Positions 38,193-47,711 of a stretch of 64,000 nucleotides of DNA are shown piece by piece. Positions within the stretch are counted from its first letter, which is position 1. Every line of letters begins with the position of its first letter. Source of the DNA: Geomonas sp. RF6 (lineage in GTDB: Bacteria; Desulfobacterota; Desulfuromonadia; Geobacterales; Geobacteraceae); assembly GCF_021044625.1 (NCBI RefSeq), contig NZ_CP087999.1, forward strand, positions 1,505,001 to 1,569,000. The letters run 5' to 3'. The translations under genes and the position numbers were made by a program. Under the pieces are notes generated by a model. That model ran no database searches. It was not told the DNA's origin and was given only the letters and a program-made list of their open reading frames with translations.

Positions 38193-38969
38193 ATGAAATG
38201 CCCCAAGTGCGGTTTCAACAGCTTCGAGTTCCACGACACCTGCAGGAAATGCGGCAAGGACCTGGCCGCCTTCAAGGCGAGCTTCAACATCCGCGCCCTG
38301 GTCCACCCACCCGCGAAAGAGGAGCAGCAAACGGGAGCAGCACCGGATGATGCGGAAGTCCCCGGCAACCTTCCCTTTGCGGCTCCCCCGCCGACATCGG
38401 CTGCAGATCCCCTCCCCGCCATGGCAGCCGGCGCCGCCGACTTTTCCCCCGACGACTTCGCCTTTGACAGCACGCCGCTCGAGCCCCCTCCGGCGGCAAC
38501 GATGCCCCCCGAGCCTCCTTTGCGGGTAGCGCCTCCGGCAGAGCCTCCCCCGGCGAACGTCGTCATCGCCACCGCCGAACCGGCCCCCTTCGACCTTCCG
38601 GCAACAGAAGCAATTTCCCCCGATGCCGTGACGGCGGCAAAGCCGTCTCGGCAAAAAGTAGCGTCTGCCGTTGAGCATCCCGCTCCGAAGCAGGCACCAC
38701 CGGCAGCACCCCCGCCAGGTGCAACCGCACTGCAAGAAGGGATGAAGGGGGAATTCACCCTCGACGACTTCATCCACTTCTCCGAATTGAACAGCACGGG
38801 GAAAAGCGGGGGGAGTACATCTTCCTTCGGGAAGGGTGGCTTCGAGCTTGAGGACCTCTTCCCACCGGACGAGCCGAAGCCGGCGGAGGAAAATCCGTCG
38901 CCGCAAGCGCTCCCTCAGCACGAAGAGGAAAAGGGTGAGAAGGTAAAGGGACTCGACTGGCTGGAATAG
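38193..38969 (+). CDS. Zinc-ribbon, Pro/Ala-rich hypothetical protein
   Basis: A 258-residue cytoplasmic protein. The N terminus MKCPKCGFNSFEFHDTCRKCG is a zinc ribbon (two CxxC pairs). The remainder is low-complexity Pro/Ala/Glu sequence, probably disordered, ending in LEDLFPPDEPKPAEENPSP. AGGAG lies upstream of ATG. It follows rsmE closely and is closed by a strong terminator, so it is likely in the prmA-rsmE transcript. No function recognised. The head resembles that of the protein at 26112-26858. Confidence 0.65.
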   Translation: MKCPKCGFNSFEFHDTCRKCGKDLAAFKASFNIRALVHPPAKEEQQTGAAPDDAEVPGNLPFAAPPPTSAADPLPAMAAGAADFSPDDFAFDSTPLEPPPAATMPPEPPLRVAPPAEPPPANVVIATAEPAPFDLPATEAISPDAVTAAKPSRQKVASAVEHPAPKQAPPAAPPPGATALQEGMKGEFTLDDFIHFSELNSTGKSGGSTSSFGKGGFELEDLFPPDEPKPAEENPSPQALPQHEEEKGEKVKGLDWLE

Positions 38970-38986
38970 GTTTGGAGCAACCGGCG

Positions 38987-39029
38987 AAAAAAAAGGCGGA
39001 GCCCCCTTTCGGGAGCCCCGCCTTTTTTT
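38987..39029. terminator. Bidirectional terminator between the zinc-ribbon gene and rnd
   Basis: AAAAAAAAGGCGG and CCGCCTTTTTTT flank a G/C-rich inner stem. Serves convergent genes on both strands. Confidence 0.9.
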
Positions 39030-39045
39030 CATCTTGATGAAGATT

Positions 39046-40179
39046 CTATAGGCTCAGCGTCGAGAGCTCTTCGCCGAATGCCTCCGTCTGCCAGCGCTTC
39101 AGCAAAGAGCCAGGCTCGGATCCTTCCTCCGCGAGCGCCTCCAGGAGGGTGTTGTTCGCCACCAGCCCGACCCCGAGCCCAAGCTCGGCCGCCTTTGCCT
39201 CGCGCCACGCCTTCAGCTTCTTCACCCGGTCCTCCTGAAGCCTGTCGAGCACCGGCCGCTTCGCCGCAGGGATCTGCGGGAGCTTCTGCTGCGGCACCGC
39301 GAGCCCCGCCGCGACCGACTGCAGAATCCCGCGCCCGAGCCTCTCGATGAGCTTGGAGGAGAGGCCGTTCACCGCCACCAGCTCGAAGTTGCTGCGCGGC
39401 TGCTTCTCCGCCAGCTCGCGCAGGGCGTCGTTCCCGAGGATCCTGAAAGGAGGGACATCCGCAGCCTTCGCCCGCTCGTCTCTGAAGCGCAAAAGCTCCT
39501 CCAGTACCGCGAGCTCGCGCGGCTTCATGCGCGAGGCACCCTTGAAGCGGGTGAAGAGGGGCTCCCCTTCCCGCGAGGCGGAGCGCACCTTCGCCACCAG
39601 CTCGGACTCCTCCTCCACCCAGGCGAGACGCCCTTTCACCCTCAGCTCCGACTCCAGCTGCTCGTACAGCTTGATGAGGAGCGAGGTGTCCTTCATGGCG
39701 TACTCGATCATCTCCGGCGAGAAGGGGCGCTTGCTCCAGTCCGCCTTCTGGTAGCGCTTGTCCAGCTCGACCCCGAAACGCTTCTTCAGCTGCGCGGCTA
39801 GGCCGAACTCGCTCTCCCCCAGGAACTGGCTGGCGATCATGGTGTCGAAAAGGTTCACCACCGTGATGCCGAAATCCCGGTACAGGGAGCGCATGTCGTA
39901 GTCAGCACCGTGGAAGATCTTCCTGACGTTCGGGTCGGCGAAGATCGGAGCGAGCACCTTCACGTCGATTGGCGCCAGGGGATCGATGAGCTGGGTTTCC
40001 TGCCGGGTGGACACCTGGATCAGGCAGACTTTCTCCGTGTAGTGATGCAAAGAGTCCGCTTCCAGATCAAAGGCGAGGAGCGTTTCCTTGGAAAGCCGCT
40101 CGACGAGGAGGTCGAGCGTATGTTGGTCGGTGACCAGGTTTGTCGTCGCGGGGTTGCCCGCATCCTTTTTCTTCAGCAA
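39046..40179 (-). CDS. rnd: Ribonuclease D
   Basis: A 377-residue 3'-5' exoribonuclease of the DEDD family for tRNA and small-RNA processing. Exo I is LLAFDLEADSLHHY, Exo II is KIFHGADYDMRSLYRDFG, and Exo III is MIEYAMKDTSLLIKLYEQL (Tyr type). An HRDC domain is at about residues 210-290 (RELAVLEELLRFRDERAKAADVPPF). There is no ATG or GTG at the N-terminal end. The best start is TTG 40179 (giving MLKKKDAG), so low initiation efficiency is likely. A promoter with a palindrome overlapping its -35 lies about 95 bases upstream. Confidence 0.9.
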   Translation of the reverse strand: MLKKKDAGNPATTNLVTDQHTLDLLVERLSKETLLAFDLEADSLHHYTEKVCLIQVSTRQETQLIDPLAPIDVKVLAPIFADPNVRKIFHGADYDMRSLYRDFGITVVNLFDTMIASQFLGESEFGLAAQLKKRFGVELDKRYQKADWSKRPFSPEMIEYAMKDTSLLIKLYEQLESELRVKGRLAWVEEESELVAKVRSASREGEPLFTRFKGASRMKPRELAVLEELLRFRDERAKAADVPPFRILGNDALRELAEKQPRSNFELVAVNGLSSKLIERLGRGILQSVAAGLAVPQQKLPQIPAAKRPVLDRLQEDRVKKLKAWREAKAAELGLGVGLVANNTLLEALAEEGSEPGSLLKRWQTEAFGEELSTLSL

Positions 40180-40273
40180 AAGTTCCCACCGTTCCGCATT
40201 TACATGCTGTCGATTGTTTAGAGAGAGAAGAGTTTCTCTTCGTTCCCTGCATTAGTCAGATTAACAGCTTAGA

Positions 40274-40302
40274 ATAATACAGCCTTGCACCGCGCAGTGC
40301 AA
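40274..40302 (-). promoter_or_regulatory. Candidate promoter and operator of rnd
   Basis: On the minus strand TTGCAC (40302-40297), a 17-base spacer and TATTAT (40279-40274). The -35 lies inside a palindrome CTTGCAC-N6-GTGCAAG (40284-40303), which could be a repressor site. The remaining sequence before hisC shows nothing further. Confidence 0.55.
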
Positions 40303-40391
40303 GAAGGAGTATAGCCCGAACGACCAGAAAACATTGTACATTTTCGCGCGAAGGGGCGCAACACGGGGGAGCGCCCCCCTTCAGACGTGGG

Positions 40392-41438
40392 TCAGGCGAC
40401 GATCTGCGCTATCGTCTCGACCGTTTTTGCCATCTCCTCGGCGGTCCCGATGGAGATGCGCACCCCGTGGCGCAGCAGGGGGTCGGTGAAGTGGCGCACC
40501 AGGATGCGGCGCTGGTAGAGCGCCTCGTAGAGAGCGGCGCCGTCCCCCCCCGGAGGTGTGGCGAAGACATAGTTGCCGCTGGAAGGGATGACCTGGAAGC
40601 CGAGCCGCAGGAGCTCCGCGGTAAACCGTTCGCGGGTTTCCCGGATCCTCGCCACGCAGGAGCGGAAGTATTCCTGGTCCTTCAGCGCCGCTGCTGCCGC
40701 CGCCTGAGCGAGGCGGTCCAGGTTGTAGTGGTCCCTGATCTTGTTCAGCGCATCTATGACCTGCGGCCTCGCGATGGCAAGCCCGAGGCGCATCCCCGCG
40801 AGGGAGTAGCTCTTGGAGAAGGTGCGGGTCACCACCACGTTCTCGTGGCTCTTCACGAGCTCGAGAGAGTTCTCATCCGCGAAGTCCGCATACGCCTCGT
40901 CCACCACCAGCATCCCGTCGATCCGCTCGGCAAGGGAGGCGATGAAGCTCTGGGAATAGGTGAATCCCAGCGGGGCATTTGGATTGGTGAGAAAGAAGAG
41001 CTTCCCCTGGTACCGCTCCGGCAGCCCGGCGATCTGGAAGTCGTCGGTGAGCCCGAAGGTGCGGACCCTTGCCCCCTGGATGTTGGTAAGGGTGCCGTAG
41101 TAGGAGTAGGACGGGTGGACGTAGGCCACCTCCTCACCCTCACCGGCAAAGGCCCTGATCAGGTTGTTCAGCACCTCGTCGGAGCCGTTCGCCATGATAA
41201 CCCACGACGGGTCGAAACCGTAGAGGCGCCCTGCCTCCTCCCGCGCGAGCCGGCTTGCGGCGTCCGGGTAGCGGCGCAGCCCCTCCCCCGCCTCGGCAGC
41301 GATGGCGGCGAGAACCGAAGGTGCCGGCGGGTACGGGTTCTCGTTCGTGTTGAGCTTGATGTACGATGCGGCATCCGCCGGCTGGAAGCCGGGGACATAC
41401 CCCGCCATCTCTGCGATATTTTGCCTCAAGGGGATCAT
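40392..41438 (-). CDS. hisC: Histidinol-phosphate aminotransferase
   Basis: A PLP-dependent class II aminotransferase (348 residues) making histidinol phosphate, and possibly acting on aromatic amino acids. It shows [59 protein letters not shown] and the PLP lysine in [19 protein letters not shown] 41438 follows AAAGGAG. It is the last gene of the menaquinone operon and 28 bases after mqnC, away from other his genes. It may serve aromatic or histidine metabolism. Confidence 0.93.
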   Translation of the reverse strand: MIPLRQNIAEMAGYVPGFQPADAASYIKLNTNENPYPPAPSVLAAIAAEAGEGLRRYPDAASRLAREEAGRLYGFDPSWVIMANGSDEVLNNLIRAFAGEGEEVAYVHPSYSYYGTLTNIQGARVRTFGLTDDFQIAGLPERYQGKLFFLTNPNAPLGFTYSQSFIASLAERIDGMLVVDEAYADFADENSLELVKSHENVVVTRTFSKSYSLAGMRLGLAIARPQVIDALNKIRDHYNLDRLAQAAAAAALKDQEYFRSCVARIRETRERFTAELLRLGFQVIPSSGNYVFATPPGGDGAALYEALYQRRILVRHFTDPLLRHGVRISIGTAEEMAKTVETIAQIVA

Positions 41439-41466
41439 GGGTGCTCCTTTCCTCTTCTGCCTTCTA

Positions 41467-42531
41467 TCAGTACTCTTCCAGAATCTCGTACACGGTCGTG
41501 CGCCGGGCGGGGGTGAAGCCGGCGCCGCGGATCAGCTCGATCATCTCCTGCTGCGACATGCGGAACTGGCATCCCGCAGCCGCCACCACGTTTTCTTCCA
41601 GCATGGTACCGCCGAGGTCGTCCGCGCCGAAGGAGAGCGCCACCTGCGCAAGCTTCGCCCCTTGCGTCACCCAGCTCGCCTGCAGGTGCGGGACGTTTCG
41701 CAGCACGAGGCGGGAGAGCGCGAGCACCTTCAGGTACTCCACCCCCGTCGCCCCCTCGCCCCCGAGCTCGGTGTTCCCCGGCTGGTACGTCCAGGGGATG
41801 AAGGCGGTGAAGCTCCCCCCGGCGTCCTGCAGGTCGCGGATCCTGAAGAGGTGCTCCACGATGTCCTCAGGCCGCTCGCGGCTGCCAAACATCATCGTCG
41901 CCGTGGTGGGTAGCCCGAGCGCCGCCGCCTCGCGCATCACCGCGGCCCACCCCTGCCACCCTATCTTCTTCGGGGATATCTCCTGCCGCACGCTGTCGAC
42001 GAGGATCTCCGCCCCGCCCCCCGGAACAGAGTCGAGCCCCGCCCCCTTCAGCCGGAGGAGCGCCTCGCGCACGGTGAGCCCGGAGAGCTCGGCCACGTGG
42101 GTGATCTCCGCGGGGGAGAGTGAGTGGTTCTGCAGCTTCGGAAAGCGCCCCTTGATGGTGCGGAAGAGCTCCTCGAAGTAGTCGATGGTGAGGGAGGGGT
42201 GCAATCCCCCCTGCATCAGGAGCTGGGTTCCCCCCTGCGCCACCAGTTCCTCGATCTTTTGCAGGATGACCGCGGTCTCCAGCAGGTAGGCGTCCGGGTC
42301 CTCGACATTGCGGTAGAACGCGCAGAACTTGCACTGCGACTGGCAGACGTTTGTGTAGTTCACGTTGCGGTCGACGACGAAGCTGACCCGCCCCACCGGA
42401 TGCATGGCGCGGCGCACCCCGTCGGCGAGGATGCCGACCGCCAGGAGATCCCCCTCGGTCAGGCACCAGAGCGCCTCCGCCGCGTCGAGCGGCTCCGCAG
42501 CGGCTATTTTTTTGGAAATCGTCTCCAGCAT
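41467..42531 (-). CDS. mqnC: Cyclic dehypoxanthine futalosine synthase
   Basis: A radical SAM enzyme (354 residues) that cyclises dehypoxanthine futalosine in the futalosine pathway to menaquinone. The [4Fe-4S] motif is [10 protein letters not shown] (about residue 63), then [29 protein letters not shown] and TMMFGSRE. The AGGTGA ribosome-binding site precedes the ATG. It lies 32 bases after mqnE. The paralogue mqnE shares the same fold, but MQGG and the C-terminal [12 protein letters not shown] fit MqnC better. Confidence 0.92.
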   Translation of the reverse strand: MLETISKKIAAAEPLDAAEALWCLTEGDLLAVGILADGVRRAMHPVGRVSFVVDRNVNYTNVCQSQCKFCAFYRNVEDPDAYLLETAVILQKIEELVAQGGTQLLMQGGLHPSLTIDYFEELFRTIKGRFPKLQNHSLSPAEITHVAELSGLTVREALLRLKGAGLDSVPGGGAEILVDSVRQEISPKKIGWQGWAAVMREAAALGLPTTATMMFGSRERPEDIVEHLFRIRDLQDAGGSFTAFIPWTYQPGNTELGGEGATGVEYLKVLALSRLVLRNVPHLQASWVTQGAKLAQVALSFGADDLGGTMLEENVVAAAGCQFRMSQQEMIELIRGAGFTPARRTTVYEILEEY

Positions 42532-42563
42532 ATCGTCACCTGATTCTGTCGGACCGGTCCGAC

Positions 42564-43646
42564 CTAGTACACTCGCAACTCGCGGTACAGCGTGTCCCGC
42601 TCCACCGGAACCCTCCCCGCCTTCCTGATGAGGGAGATGATGCCGTCGCGGCTCATGGTCTGCGGGGTGGCGGCGCCCGCCTCGTGGCCTATGCGCTCCT
42701 CCACCACTGTCCCGTCAAGGTCGTTCACGCCGAAGGCGAGGGACACCTGGGCGATCTTCTCCCCCAGCATGACCCAGTACGCCTTCACATTCGCGAAGTT
42801 GTCCAGGTAGATCCGAGCCACCGCGAGGGTGCGCAGGTCGTCGACGCCGGTCGTGCCCCCACCCGCAATCTTCAGCTCGGAGTGCTCCGGCTGGAAGGCG
42901 AGCGGGATGAAAACCTGGAACCCTCCGGTTCGGTCCTGCACCTCCCTCAGGCGGCGCATGTGGTCCACCCGGTCCGCCACGCTCTCCAGGTGGCCGTAGA
43001 GCATGGTGGCGTTCGACTTGAGCCCGCTGCGATGCACCTCTTCCATGATGGCGAGCCACTGCTCGCCCGAAATCTTCTCGGGGCAGAGCTGGTTTCGCAC
43101 CTCCGGTGCAAAGATCTCGGCCCCCCCGCCCGGAAGCGATCCGAGTCCCGCCTCTTTCAGGCGCTCCAGCGTCTGCGGGATGGAGAGCTCCGCCAGCCCC
43201 GCGAGGTAGGCGATCTCCACCGCGGTGAAGGCCTTTATGTGCAGGGAGGGTGACACTGCGCGGATGGTGGAGAGAAGCTCCAGGTACCAGGAAAAGGGGA
43301 GCTCCGGGTGGAGGCCTCCGACTACGTGGATCTCCGTCGCACCCTGCGCCAGCGCCTCCTCGGCGCGCTCCCGGACCTCGTCAAGGGACAGGAGATACCC
43401 CCCCGGCTCGTCGGCGCTGCGGAAAAAGGCGCAAAAGCGGCAGCGGTTCACGCAGATGTTCGTATGGTTTATGTGGCGGTTCACGTTGAAGAAGACCTTT
43501 TCTCCGTTCTTCTTCCTGTTCACCGCCGCGGCAAGCTCGCCGACCTCCAGGAGGTTCGGGTGCCGGTACAGGGCGAGCGCCTCCTCCTCGGAGATCCTTA
43601 CTCCCGCCTCGACCTTATCCGCTATCTCCTTGAACAGAGTCGTCAT
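42564..43646 (-). CDS. mqnE: Aminodeoxyfutalosine synthase
   Basis: A radical SAM enzyme (360 residues) that joins 3-[(1-carboxyvinyl)oxy]benzoate to the adenosyl group, giving aminodeoxyfutalosine. The cluster motif CVNRCRFCAFFR is at about residue 65, followed by VVGGLHPELPFSWYLELL, SLPGGGAEIFAPEVR and ATMLYGHLES. The start codon overlaps the stop of the UbiX-like gene (ATGA), so the two are translationally coupled. Confidence 0.92.
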   Translation of the reverse strand: MTTLFKEIADKVEAGVRISEEEALALYRHPNLLEVGELAAAVNRKKNGEKVFFNVNRHINHTNICVNRCRFCAFFRSADEPGGYLLSLDEVRERAEEALAQGATEIHVVGGLHPELPFSWYLELLSTIRAVSPSLHIKAFTAVEIAYLAGLAELSIPQTLERLKEAGLGSLPGGGAEIFAPEVRNQLCPEKISGEQWLAIMEEVHRSGLKSNATMLYGHLESVADRVDHMRRLREVQDRTGGFQVFIPLAFQPEHSELKIAGGGTTGVDDLRTLAVARIYLDNFANVKAYWVMLGEKIAQVSLAFGVNDLDGTVVEERIGHEAGAATPQTMSRDGIISLIRKAGRVPVERDTLYRELRVY

Positions 43647-44245
43647 TTATCCCCCCAGCGCTTGAAAAGAGCGTGCTCCGCCCCGAGGAGATCGAGGAGT
43701 TTCCCCACCAGGAAATCGACCAGATCTTCCAGCGTCTGCGGCTTGTGGTAAAAACCGGGCATCGCCGGGACGATCTTCACGCCGAGGCGGGAGAGGGTCA
43801 GCATGTGCTCCAGGTGGATGGCGTTTAGCGGGGTCTCCCGCGGCACCAGGATGAGCGGACGCCCTTCCTTCAGCATGACATCGGCGGCGCGCTCCAGAAG
43901 TGACCCGGAGTTTCCGGTCGCGATCCGGGAAAGGGTTCCCATGGAGCAGGGGCAGACGATCATGGCGTCCGGCGCCGAGGAGCCGCTGGCGATCGGCGCA
44001 AGCCAGTTGTCCGCCGCAAAGAAGGAGAGCGCCTCGGGGGAGGCCGAGAAATGCTCCCGCACCGTCTTCGCAACCTCGTCTTCGCTGCCGCTCCAGTCGA
44101 GACCGCACTCCTCTTTCAGCACCGCAAACCCTGCGGCCGACACGAGGAGAGAGAGCCGGTTCCCCCCCCGCAGGAGCTCCTCGGCGAGCCGCAGCCCGTA
44201 CACCGCACCGGAGGCGCCGGTAATGGCGAGGACGAAGTGCTTCAC
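43643..44245 (-). CDS. UbiX-family flavin prenyltransferase
   Basis: A 200-residue flavoprotein that prenylates FMN to the cofactor needed by UbiD decarboxylases. LAITGASGAVYGLRLAEELLR at the N terminus and VCPCSMGTLSRIATG and VPRETPLNAIHLEHMLTLS are the family landmarks. The GTG start overlaps the stop of the UbiA-like gene. Next to the UbiD-like protein at 45203-46540 it most likely supplies that enzyme in the late futalosine pathway (the role called MqnM). Confidence 0.9.
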   Translation of the reverse strand: MKHFVLAITGASGAVYGLRLAEELLRGGNRLSLLVSAAGFAVLKEECGLDWSGSEDEVAKTVREHFSASPEALSFFAADNWLAPIASGSSAPDAMIVCPCSMGTLSRIATGNSGSLLERAADVMLKEGRPLILVPRETPLNAIHLEHMLTLSRLGVKIVPAMPGFYHKPQTLEDLVDFLVGKLLDLLGAEHALFKRWGDK

Positions 44246-45108
44246 AGGGAACCCCGGACGATGTCGGCGAGGGTCGCGAGGAAAAGGGTCACGCTTATGT
44301 AGCCGTTCATGTTGAAAAAGGCCGCGTCGAGCTTTCCGAGGTCCCCGCCGCGCAGGAGGTGGTGCTCGTACAGAAGCATCCCGCAGACGGCGATTAAGCC
44401 GGCCAGGTAGCAGGGGCCAAGGTGCATGGTCAGGTAGAGCCCCAGCAGGAAGACGCAGGCGACAACATGAAAGACGCGGGCGATCCAGAGGGAACCATTG
44501 ACCCCGAAGCGGGCCGGGATGGAGTGGAGGCCGCTCTTCTTGTCGAAGTCGAGGTCCTGCAGCGCGTAGAGAATGTCAAACCCGGCCACCCAGAAAAGGA
44601 CGGCGAAGCCAAGGAGAAACGCCGGCAGCTCCAGCTCGCCGCGGATGGCGGCCCAGGCGCCGAGCGGCGCGCCGGCGAGGCAGATGCCGAGGACGACATG
44701 GGCAAAGGAGGTGAAGCGCTTGCAGTAGGAGTAAAGGACGAGGAAAAAGAGCGCGATCGGCGAAAGGTAAAGGCAGAGCGGATTGAGCATCCCCGCTGCA
44801 AAAACCATCAGGAGGACCGACAGTGCGACAAAGAAGAGGACCGCACCGCGCCCCAGCAACCCCGCCGGAATGGCGCGCCCGCTGGTGCGCGGGTTTCGTG
44901 CGTCGATCTCGGCGTCGATGACGCGGTTTAGCCCCATCGCTGCGGTGCGTGCACCGACCATCGCGAGGACGATCCACCCGGCCTGAGCCGGTGTCGGAAA
45001 GCCGCCCGCCGCGAGGAGCGCGCCGGTAAAGGCGAACGGGAGGGCGAAGATGGTGTGGGAGAACTTTATCATCTCCAGGAAAACCCCTACCCTGGCAAAA
45101 AGTGTCAT
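44242..45108 (-). CDS. UbiA-family prenyltransferase of menaquinone synthesis
   Basis: An inner-membrane protein of 288 residues with eight or nine hydrophobic segments. The two Asp-rich motifs are NRVIDAEIDARNPRTSGR (about residue 72) and DILYALQDLDFDKKSGLHS (about 192). It attaches a polyprenyl chain to the aromatic precursor; its partners point to the futalosine-pathway enzyme called MqnP. I place the start at ATG 45108 (MTLFARVGVF). A TTG at 45198 would add 30 unconserved residues. Confidence 0.87.
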   Translation of the reverse strand: MTLFARVGVFLEMIKFSHTIFALPFAFTGALLAAGGFPTPAQAGWIVLAMVGARTAAMGLNRVIDAEIDARNPRTSGRAIPAGLLGRGAVLFFVALSVLLMVFAAGMLNPLCLYLSPIALFFLVLYSYCKRFTSFAHVVLGICLAGAPLGAWAAIRGELELPAFLLGFAVLFWVAGFDILYALQDLDFDKKSGLHSIPARFGVNGSLWIARVFHVVACVFLLGLYLTMHLGPCYLAGLIAVCGMLLYEHHLLRGGDLGKLDAAFFNMNGYISVTLFLATLADIVRGSL

Positions 45109-45202
45109 TTCCTCCCCTATCTCAAGGTGCCGGACGGGTCCGGTCGATCGATACCTTGCTGTAAGTAGCTGCCGGAAAGATTCCCCCTCCAGCTCCAAAT
45201 AG

Positions 45203-46540
45203 TCAAAACCCGTAATCTTTCCAGCGCTTCGTCACGAGGGCCGTCACCGCCGGATCCTTCTCCAGCGGGCGGAGCACCTCGTCCGCCTCCCCCGGGAGCT
45301 TTCGCGTCGCGTCGAGCCCGATGCGGCCGTCCTCGACCACGATGTCGCGCGGGAAGCGCGCGTGGTTGAGGGTGCGCCAGAGCGCGTCCGCGAAGGGATC
45401 GCCGGGGAGCGCGTCGAGAACTACCAGTATCTTCCCCCTCTTCAGCCACCCCCCCTCGCGCAGCGACTCGAGGACTGCCCTCCCCTCGCCGGGGGCGCGC
45501 TTCTCGATCGCCACCAGGGCGCAGCCGTGGAAGATTCCCTCCAGCGGCAGGGAGATGTCCACGATAGCCGGGCACTGCCTGCGGCTGAGCGCCAGCATGG
45601 CGCGCTCCGCCCCCTTGGCGAGGTGACAGTCCTCCATCGGGGGGGGTCCCACTATCGTCGCAGGATAGATGAGATCGGCGCGGTGGGTCACGCAGGTGAC
45701 CTGCAGCACCGGCACCTCTTCCCCCGGGTCGTAGCAACCGGTGTGATTGCCGAACGCCCCTTCACCTCTGGTCCCCCCGGGGTCCAGGTACCCCTCTATC
45801 ACGAGCTCGGCATCCGCCGGGACCTCCAGGTCGCAGGTAAGGCAGCGTGCCATCTCCAGCGGGGCGCGATTCAGAAATCCCGCAAAGGAGATTTCGTCAA
45901 AAGGGTCGGGAAGCGGCAGCGCGGCGGCAAAGGTCAGCGCAGGGGGTCCCCCGAGTGCTATCGCCACCGGCATCCGCGTCCCCGCCGTACGGTGTTTCTC
46001 GTGGTGTCGCCACCCCCCGCTCCCCTTTTTCCAGCGAATCCCGGCGCTCGCGCCGTCGAAGATGCGCACCCGGTACATGCCGCAGTTCCCGGCACCGGTT
46101 TCGGGGTCGCGGGTAAAGACGAGCGGGAGGGTAATGAAGGCTCCGCTCTCCCCTGGCCAGCTCTTTACAAAAGGGAAGAGGGAAAGATCGGGGGTTTCCT
46201 GCACCGCCTCCTGGCAGCGCGGAGCGGTGATCCGCACCGGAAGGGGCGCCAGCGCCGGGTCGGCCAGAAGCTCTTCCATCCGGCCGGTAAGTGAGGAAAG
46301 CGCTGCCACATCGAGGGCCGCTGCCATGCGCGCCGGGGAGCCGAAAAGGTTCGTCGCCACAGGGAAAGGGCTCCCCTTGACGCGGAGGAAGAGAAGCCCC
46401 TTCCCCCCGCCGGGGGCCTTGCTCTGCCGGTCGGTGATCTCCGCGACCTCCAGGTCCGGATCGACCTCGACCTGCACCGTATGGAGTTCCCCGAGCGACT
46501 TCAGCCTTTCCAGAAACGCCCGCAAGTCCCTGTGCGCCAT
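45203..46540 (-). CDS. UbiD-family decarboxylase of menaquinone synthesis
   Basis: A 445-residue prenyl-FMN-dependent decarboxylase. MAHRDLRAFLERLKSLGEL, NLFGSPARMAAAL, GNCGMYRVRIFDGASAG, EIVIEGYLDPG-type sequence (ELVIEGYLDPGGTRGEGAFGN) and MLALSRRQCPAI are family features. The Glu-Arg-Glu active-site residues are in the RGEGAFGNHTG and nearby segments. With the UbiX- and UbiA-like genes and mqnE-mqnC it forms a six-gene operon for late menaquinone synthesis (the role called MqnL). The start is ATG 46540. GTG 46546 is an alternative. Confidence 0.87.
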   Translation of the reverse strand: MAHRDLRAFLERLKSLGELHTVQVEVDPDLEVAEITDRQSKAPGGGKGLLFLRVKGSPFPVATNLFGSPARMAAALDVAALSSLTGRMEELLADPALAPLPVRITAPRCQEAVQETPDLSLFPFVKSWPGESGAFITLPLVFTRDPETGAGNCGMYRVRIFDGASAGIRWKKGSGGWRHHEKHRTAGTRMPVAIALGGPPALTFAAALPLPDPFDEISFAGFLNRAPLEMARCLTCDLEVPADAELVIEGYLDPGGTRGEGAFGNHTGCYDPGEEVPVLQVTCVTHRADLIYPATIVGPPPMEDCHLAKGAERAMLALSRRQCPAIVDISLPLEGIFHGCALVAIEKRAPGEGRAVLESLREGGWLKRGKILVVLDALPGDPFADALWRTLNHARFPRDIVVEDGRIGLDATRKLPGEADEVLRPLEKDPAVTALVTKRWKDYGF

Positions 46541-46892
46541 GACCACCCCGGAAAGTACATTGAAGTGCTAGTATTTATCACTTCCCCCCACGCCTTGACA
46601 ACCTTTTTTCCGCGCGCCGCGGCTCCCCCCTTCTTTGCGCGGCGGGTATTGCGCTGAGGCGCAGGGAACCTACAATTGGGATGGGACGCAGAAGCGGACC
46701 GTCCTTTACCCCACCTCCTGATGTGCAAGAAGTGCACACCGCCATTTTGACCAGCTATTTCATTAGGACATAAGAGAATCCGTAGAAAAAAGCGCTAATT
46801 TCGCTACTTCTCCAGTTACGACACACCGGCAACGTTCTGGCACCCCCCGTGAAACAGCAGTCGGCACAAACCGCTCTACAGGGAGGCACGTC
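46541..46892. other. Intergenic region between the menaquinone operon and the mono-haem lipoprotein gene
   Basis: Divergent promoters must lie here. For the operon, TTGTCA (46601-46596, minus) and TAAATA (46577-46572) are 18 bases apart, a possible promoter. For the lipoprotein gene I find only a good ribosome-binding site. No other gene or riboswitch is visible. Confidence 0.45.
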
Positions 46893-47711
46893 ATGGTGGT
46901 GGTACTGAAGCAGATCTTGCGCAGCAAAGGGAACGGATGGATCGCGGGGCTCTGCGCCCTCGGCATGGCAGTGGCTCTCGCAGGGTGCGGAGGGGGTGGA
47001 GGATCGAGCTCGGTGAACGCGGTCGCCCCGACGGCGGCAGAGCGCGCTGCCGACGCCTTCTCCTTTACCACCGACGAGTACGGGATGCAGGGAGCGACCT
47101 ACCTCGCCGCCACCACCTCGTCGGGGGGAGTCGCCTTACGCGCGGCGATCGCCTCCAGCATAAGCGACCCCGCCTTCCGCACCGTCACGCGCATCGACGT
47201 GGCCGCCCCCGGCGCGATAGCTCCCGGTACGGTGTACGCCCTCGGCAGCGCGTCGGCGGGGGTCCCCTCCTTCCCCGGGAACATCTTCTTCTTCGATGGC
47301 CATCAGTCCACCCTGCTGCAGACCGCCGAGGGATCGATCAGGTTCACCTCTTTCGGGAGCAGCGCGGGGGATACGATCGCGGGTACCTTCAGCGCCACAA
47401 TCGTCGACGGGTACGACAGCACGAGGCCAAGCTACCGTCTCGCCGGTGACTTCTCCTTCACGGTCGGCGCCAGCGGTCCGGTCCTTCCCGCGGCACCCCC
47501 GATCCCCGCACTCGCCACACAGAGCTACGAGGCCGGGTGCGCCTCCTGCCACACCCTCGGCAGCTACGACATGACAGGTGGGGAAGCCCCTGACCTTGCC
47601 CTGAAGGGTGGGAAGCTGCCGTCCCTCTTCGGGGCCGACGCCACCCACCACGGCATGCGTCTCGCCTCCGCGCAGATCGGTGCGCTGAAGATCCTCCTGA
47701 ACGCCAATTAA
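46893..47711 (+). CDS. Mono-haem c-type cytochrome lipoprotein
   Basis: A 272-residue exported lipoprotein of unknown role. The signal peptide ends LAGC followed by a Gly/Ser tether. Residues 40-200 are beta-rich with no haem motif (GTFSATIVDGYDSTRPSYRL), and the C-terminal 60 residues hold a single haem site CASCHTLGSYDM, then a possible Met ligand in THHGMRLASAQIG. GGGAGG is 6 bases before ATG. It stands just before the riboswitch-controlled surface operon but is separated by 750 bases, so a link is only possible. Confidence 0.75.
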   Translation: MVVVLKQILRSKGNGWIAGLCALGMAVALAGCGGGGGSSSVNAVAPTAAERAADAFSFTTDEYGMQGATYLAATTSSGGVALRAAIASSISDPAFRTVTRIDVAAPGAIAPGTVYALGSASAGVPSFPGNIFFFDGHQSTLLQTAEGSIRFTSFGSSAGDTIAGTFSATIVDGYDSTRPSYRLAGDFSFTVGASGPVLPAAPPIPALATQSYEAGCASCHTLGSYDMTGGEAPDLALKGGKLPSLFGADATHHGMRLASAQIGALKILLNAN

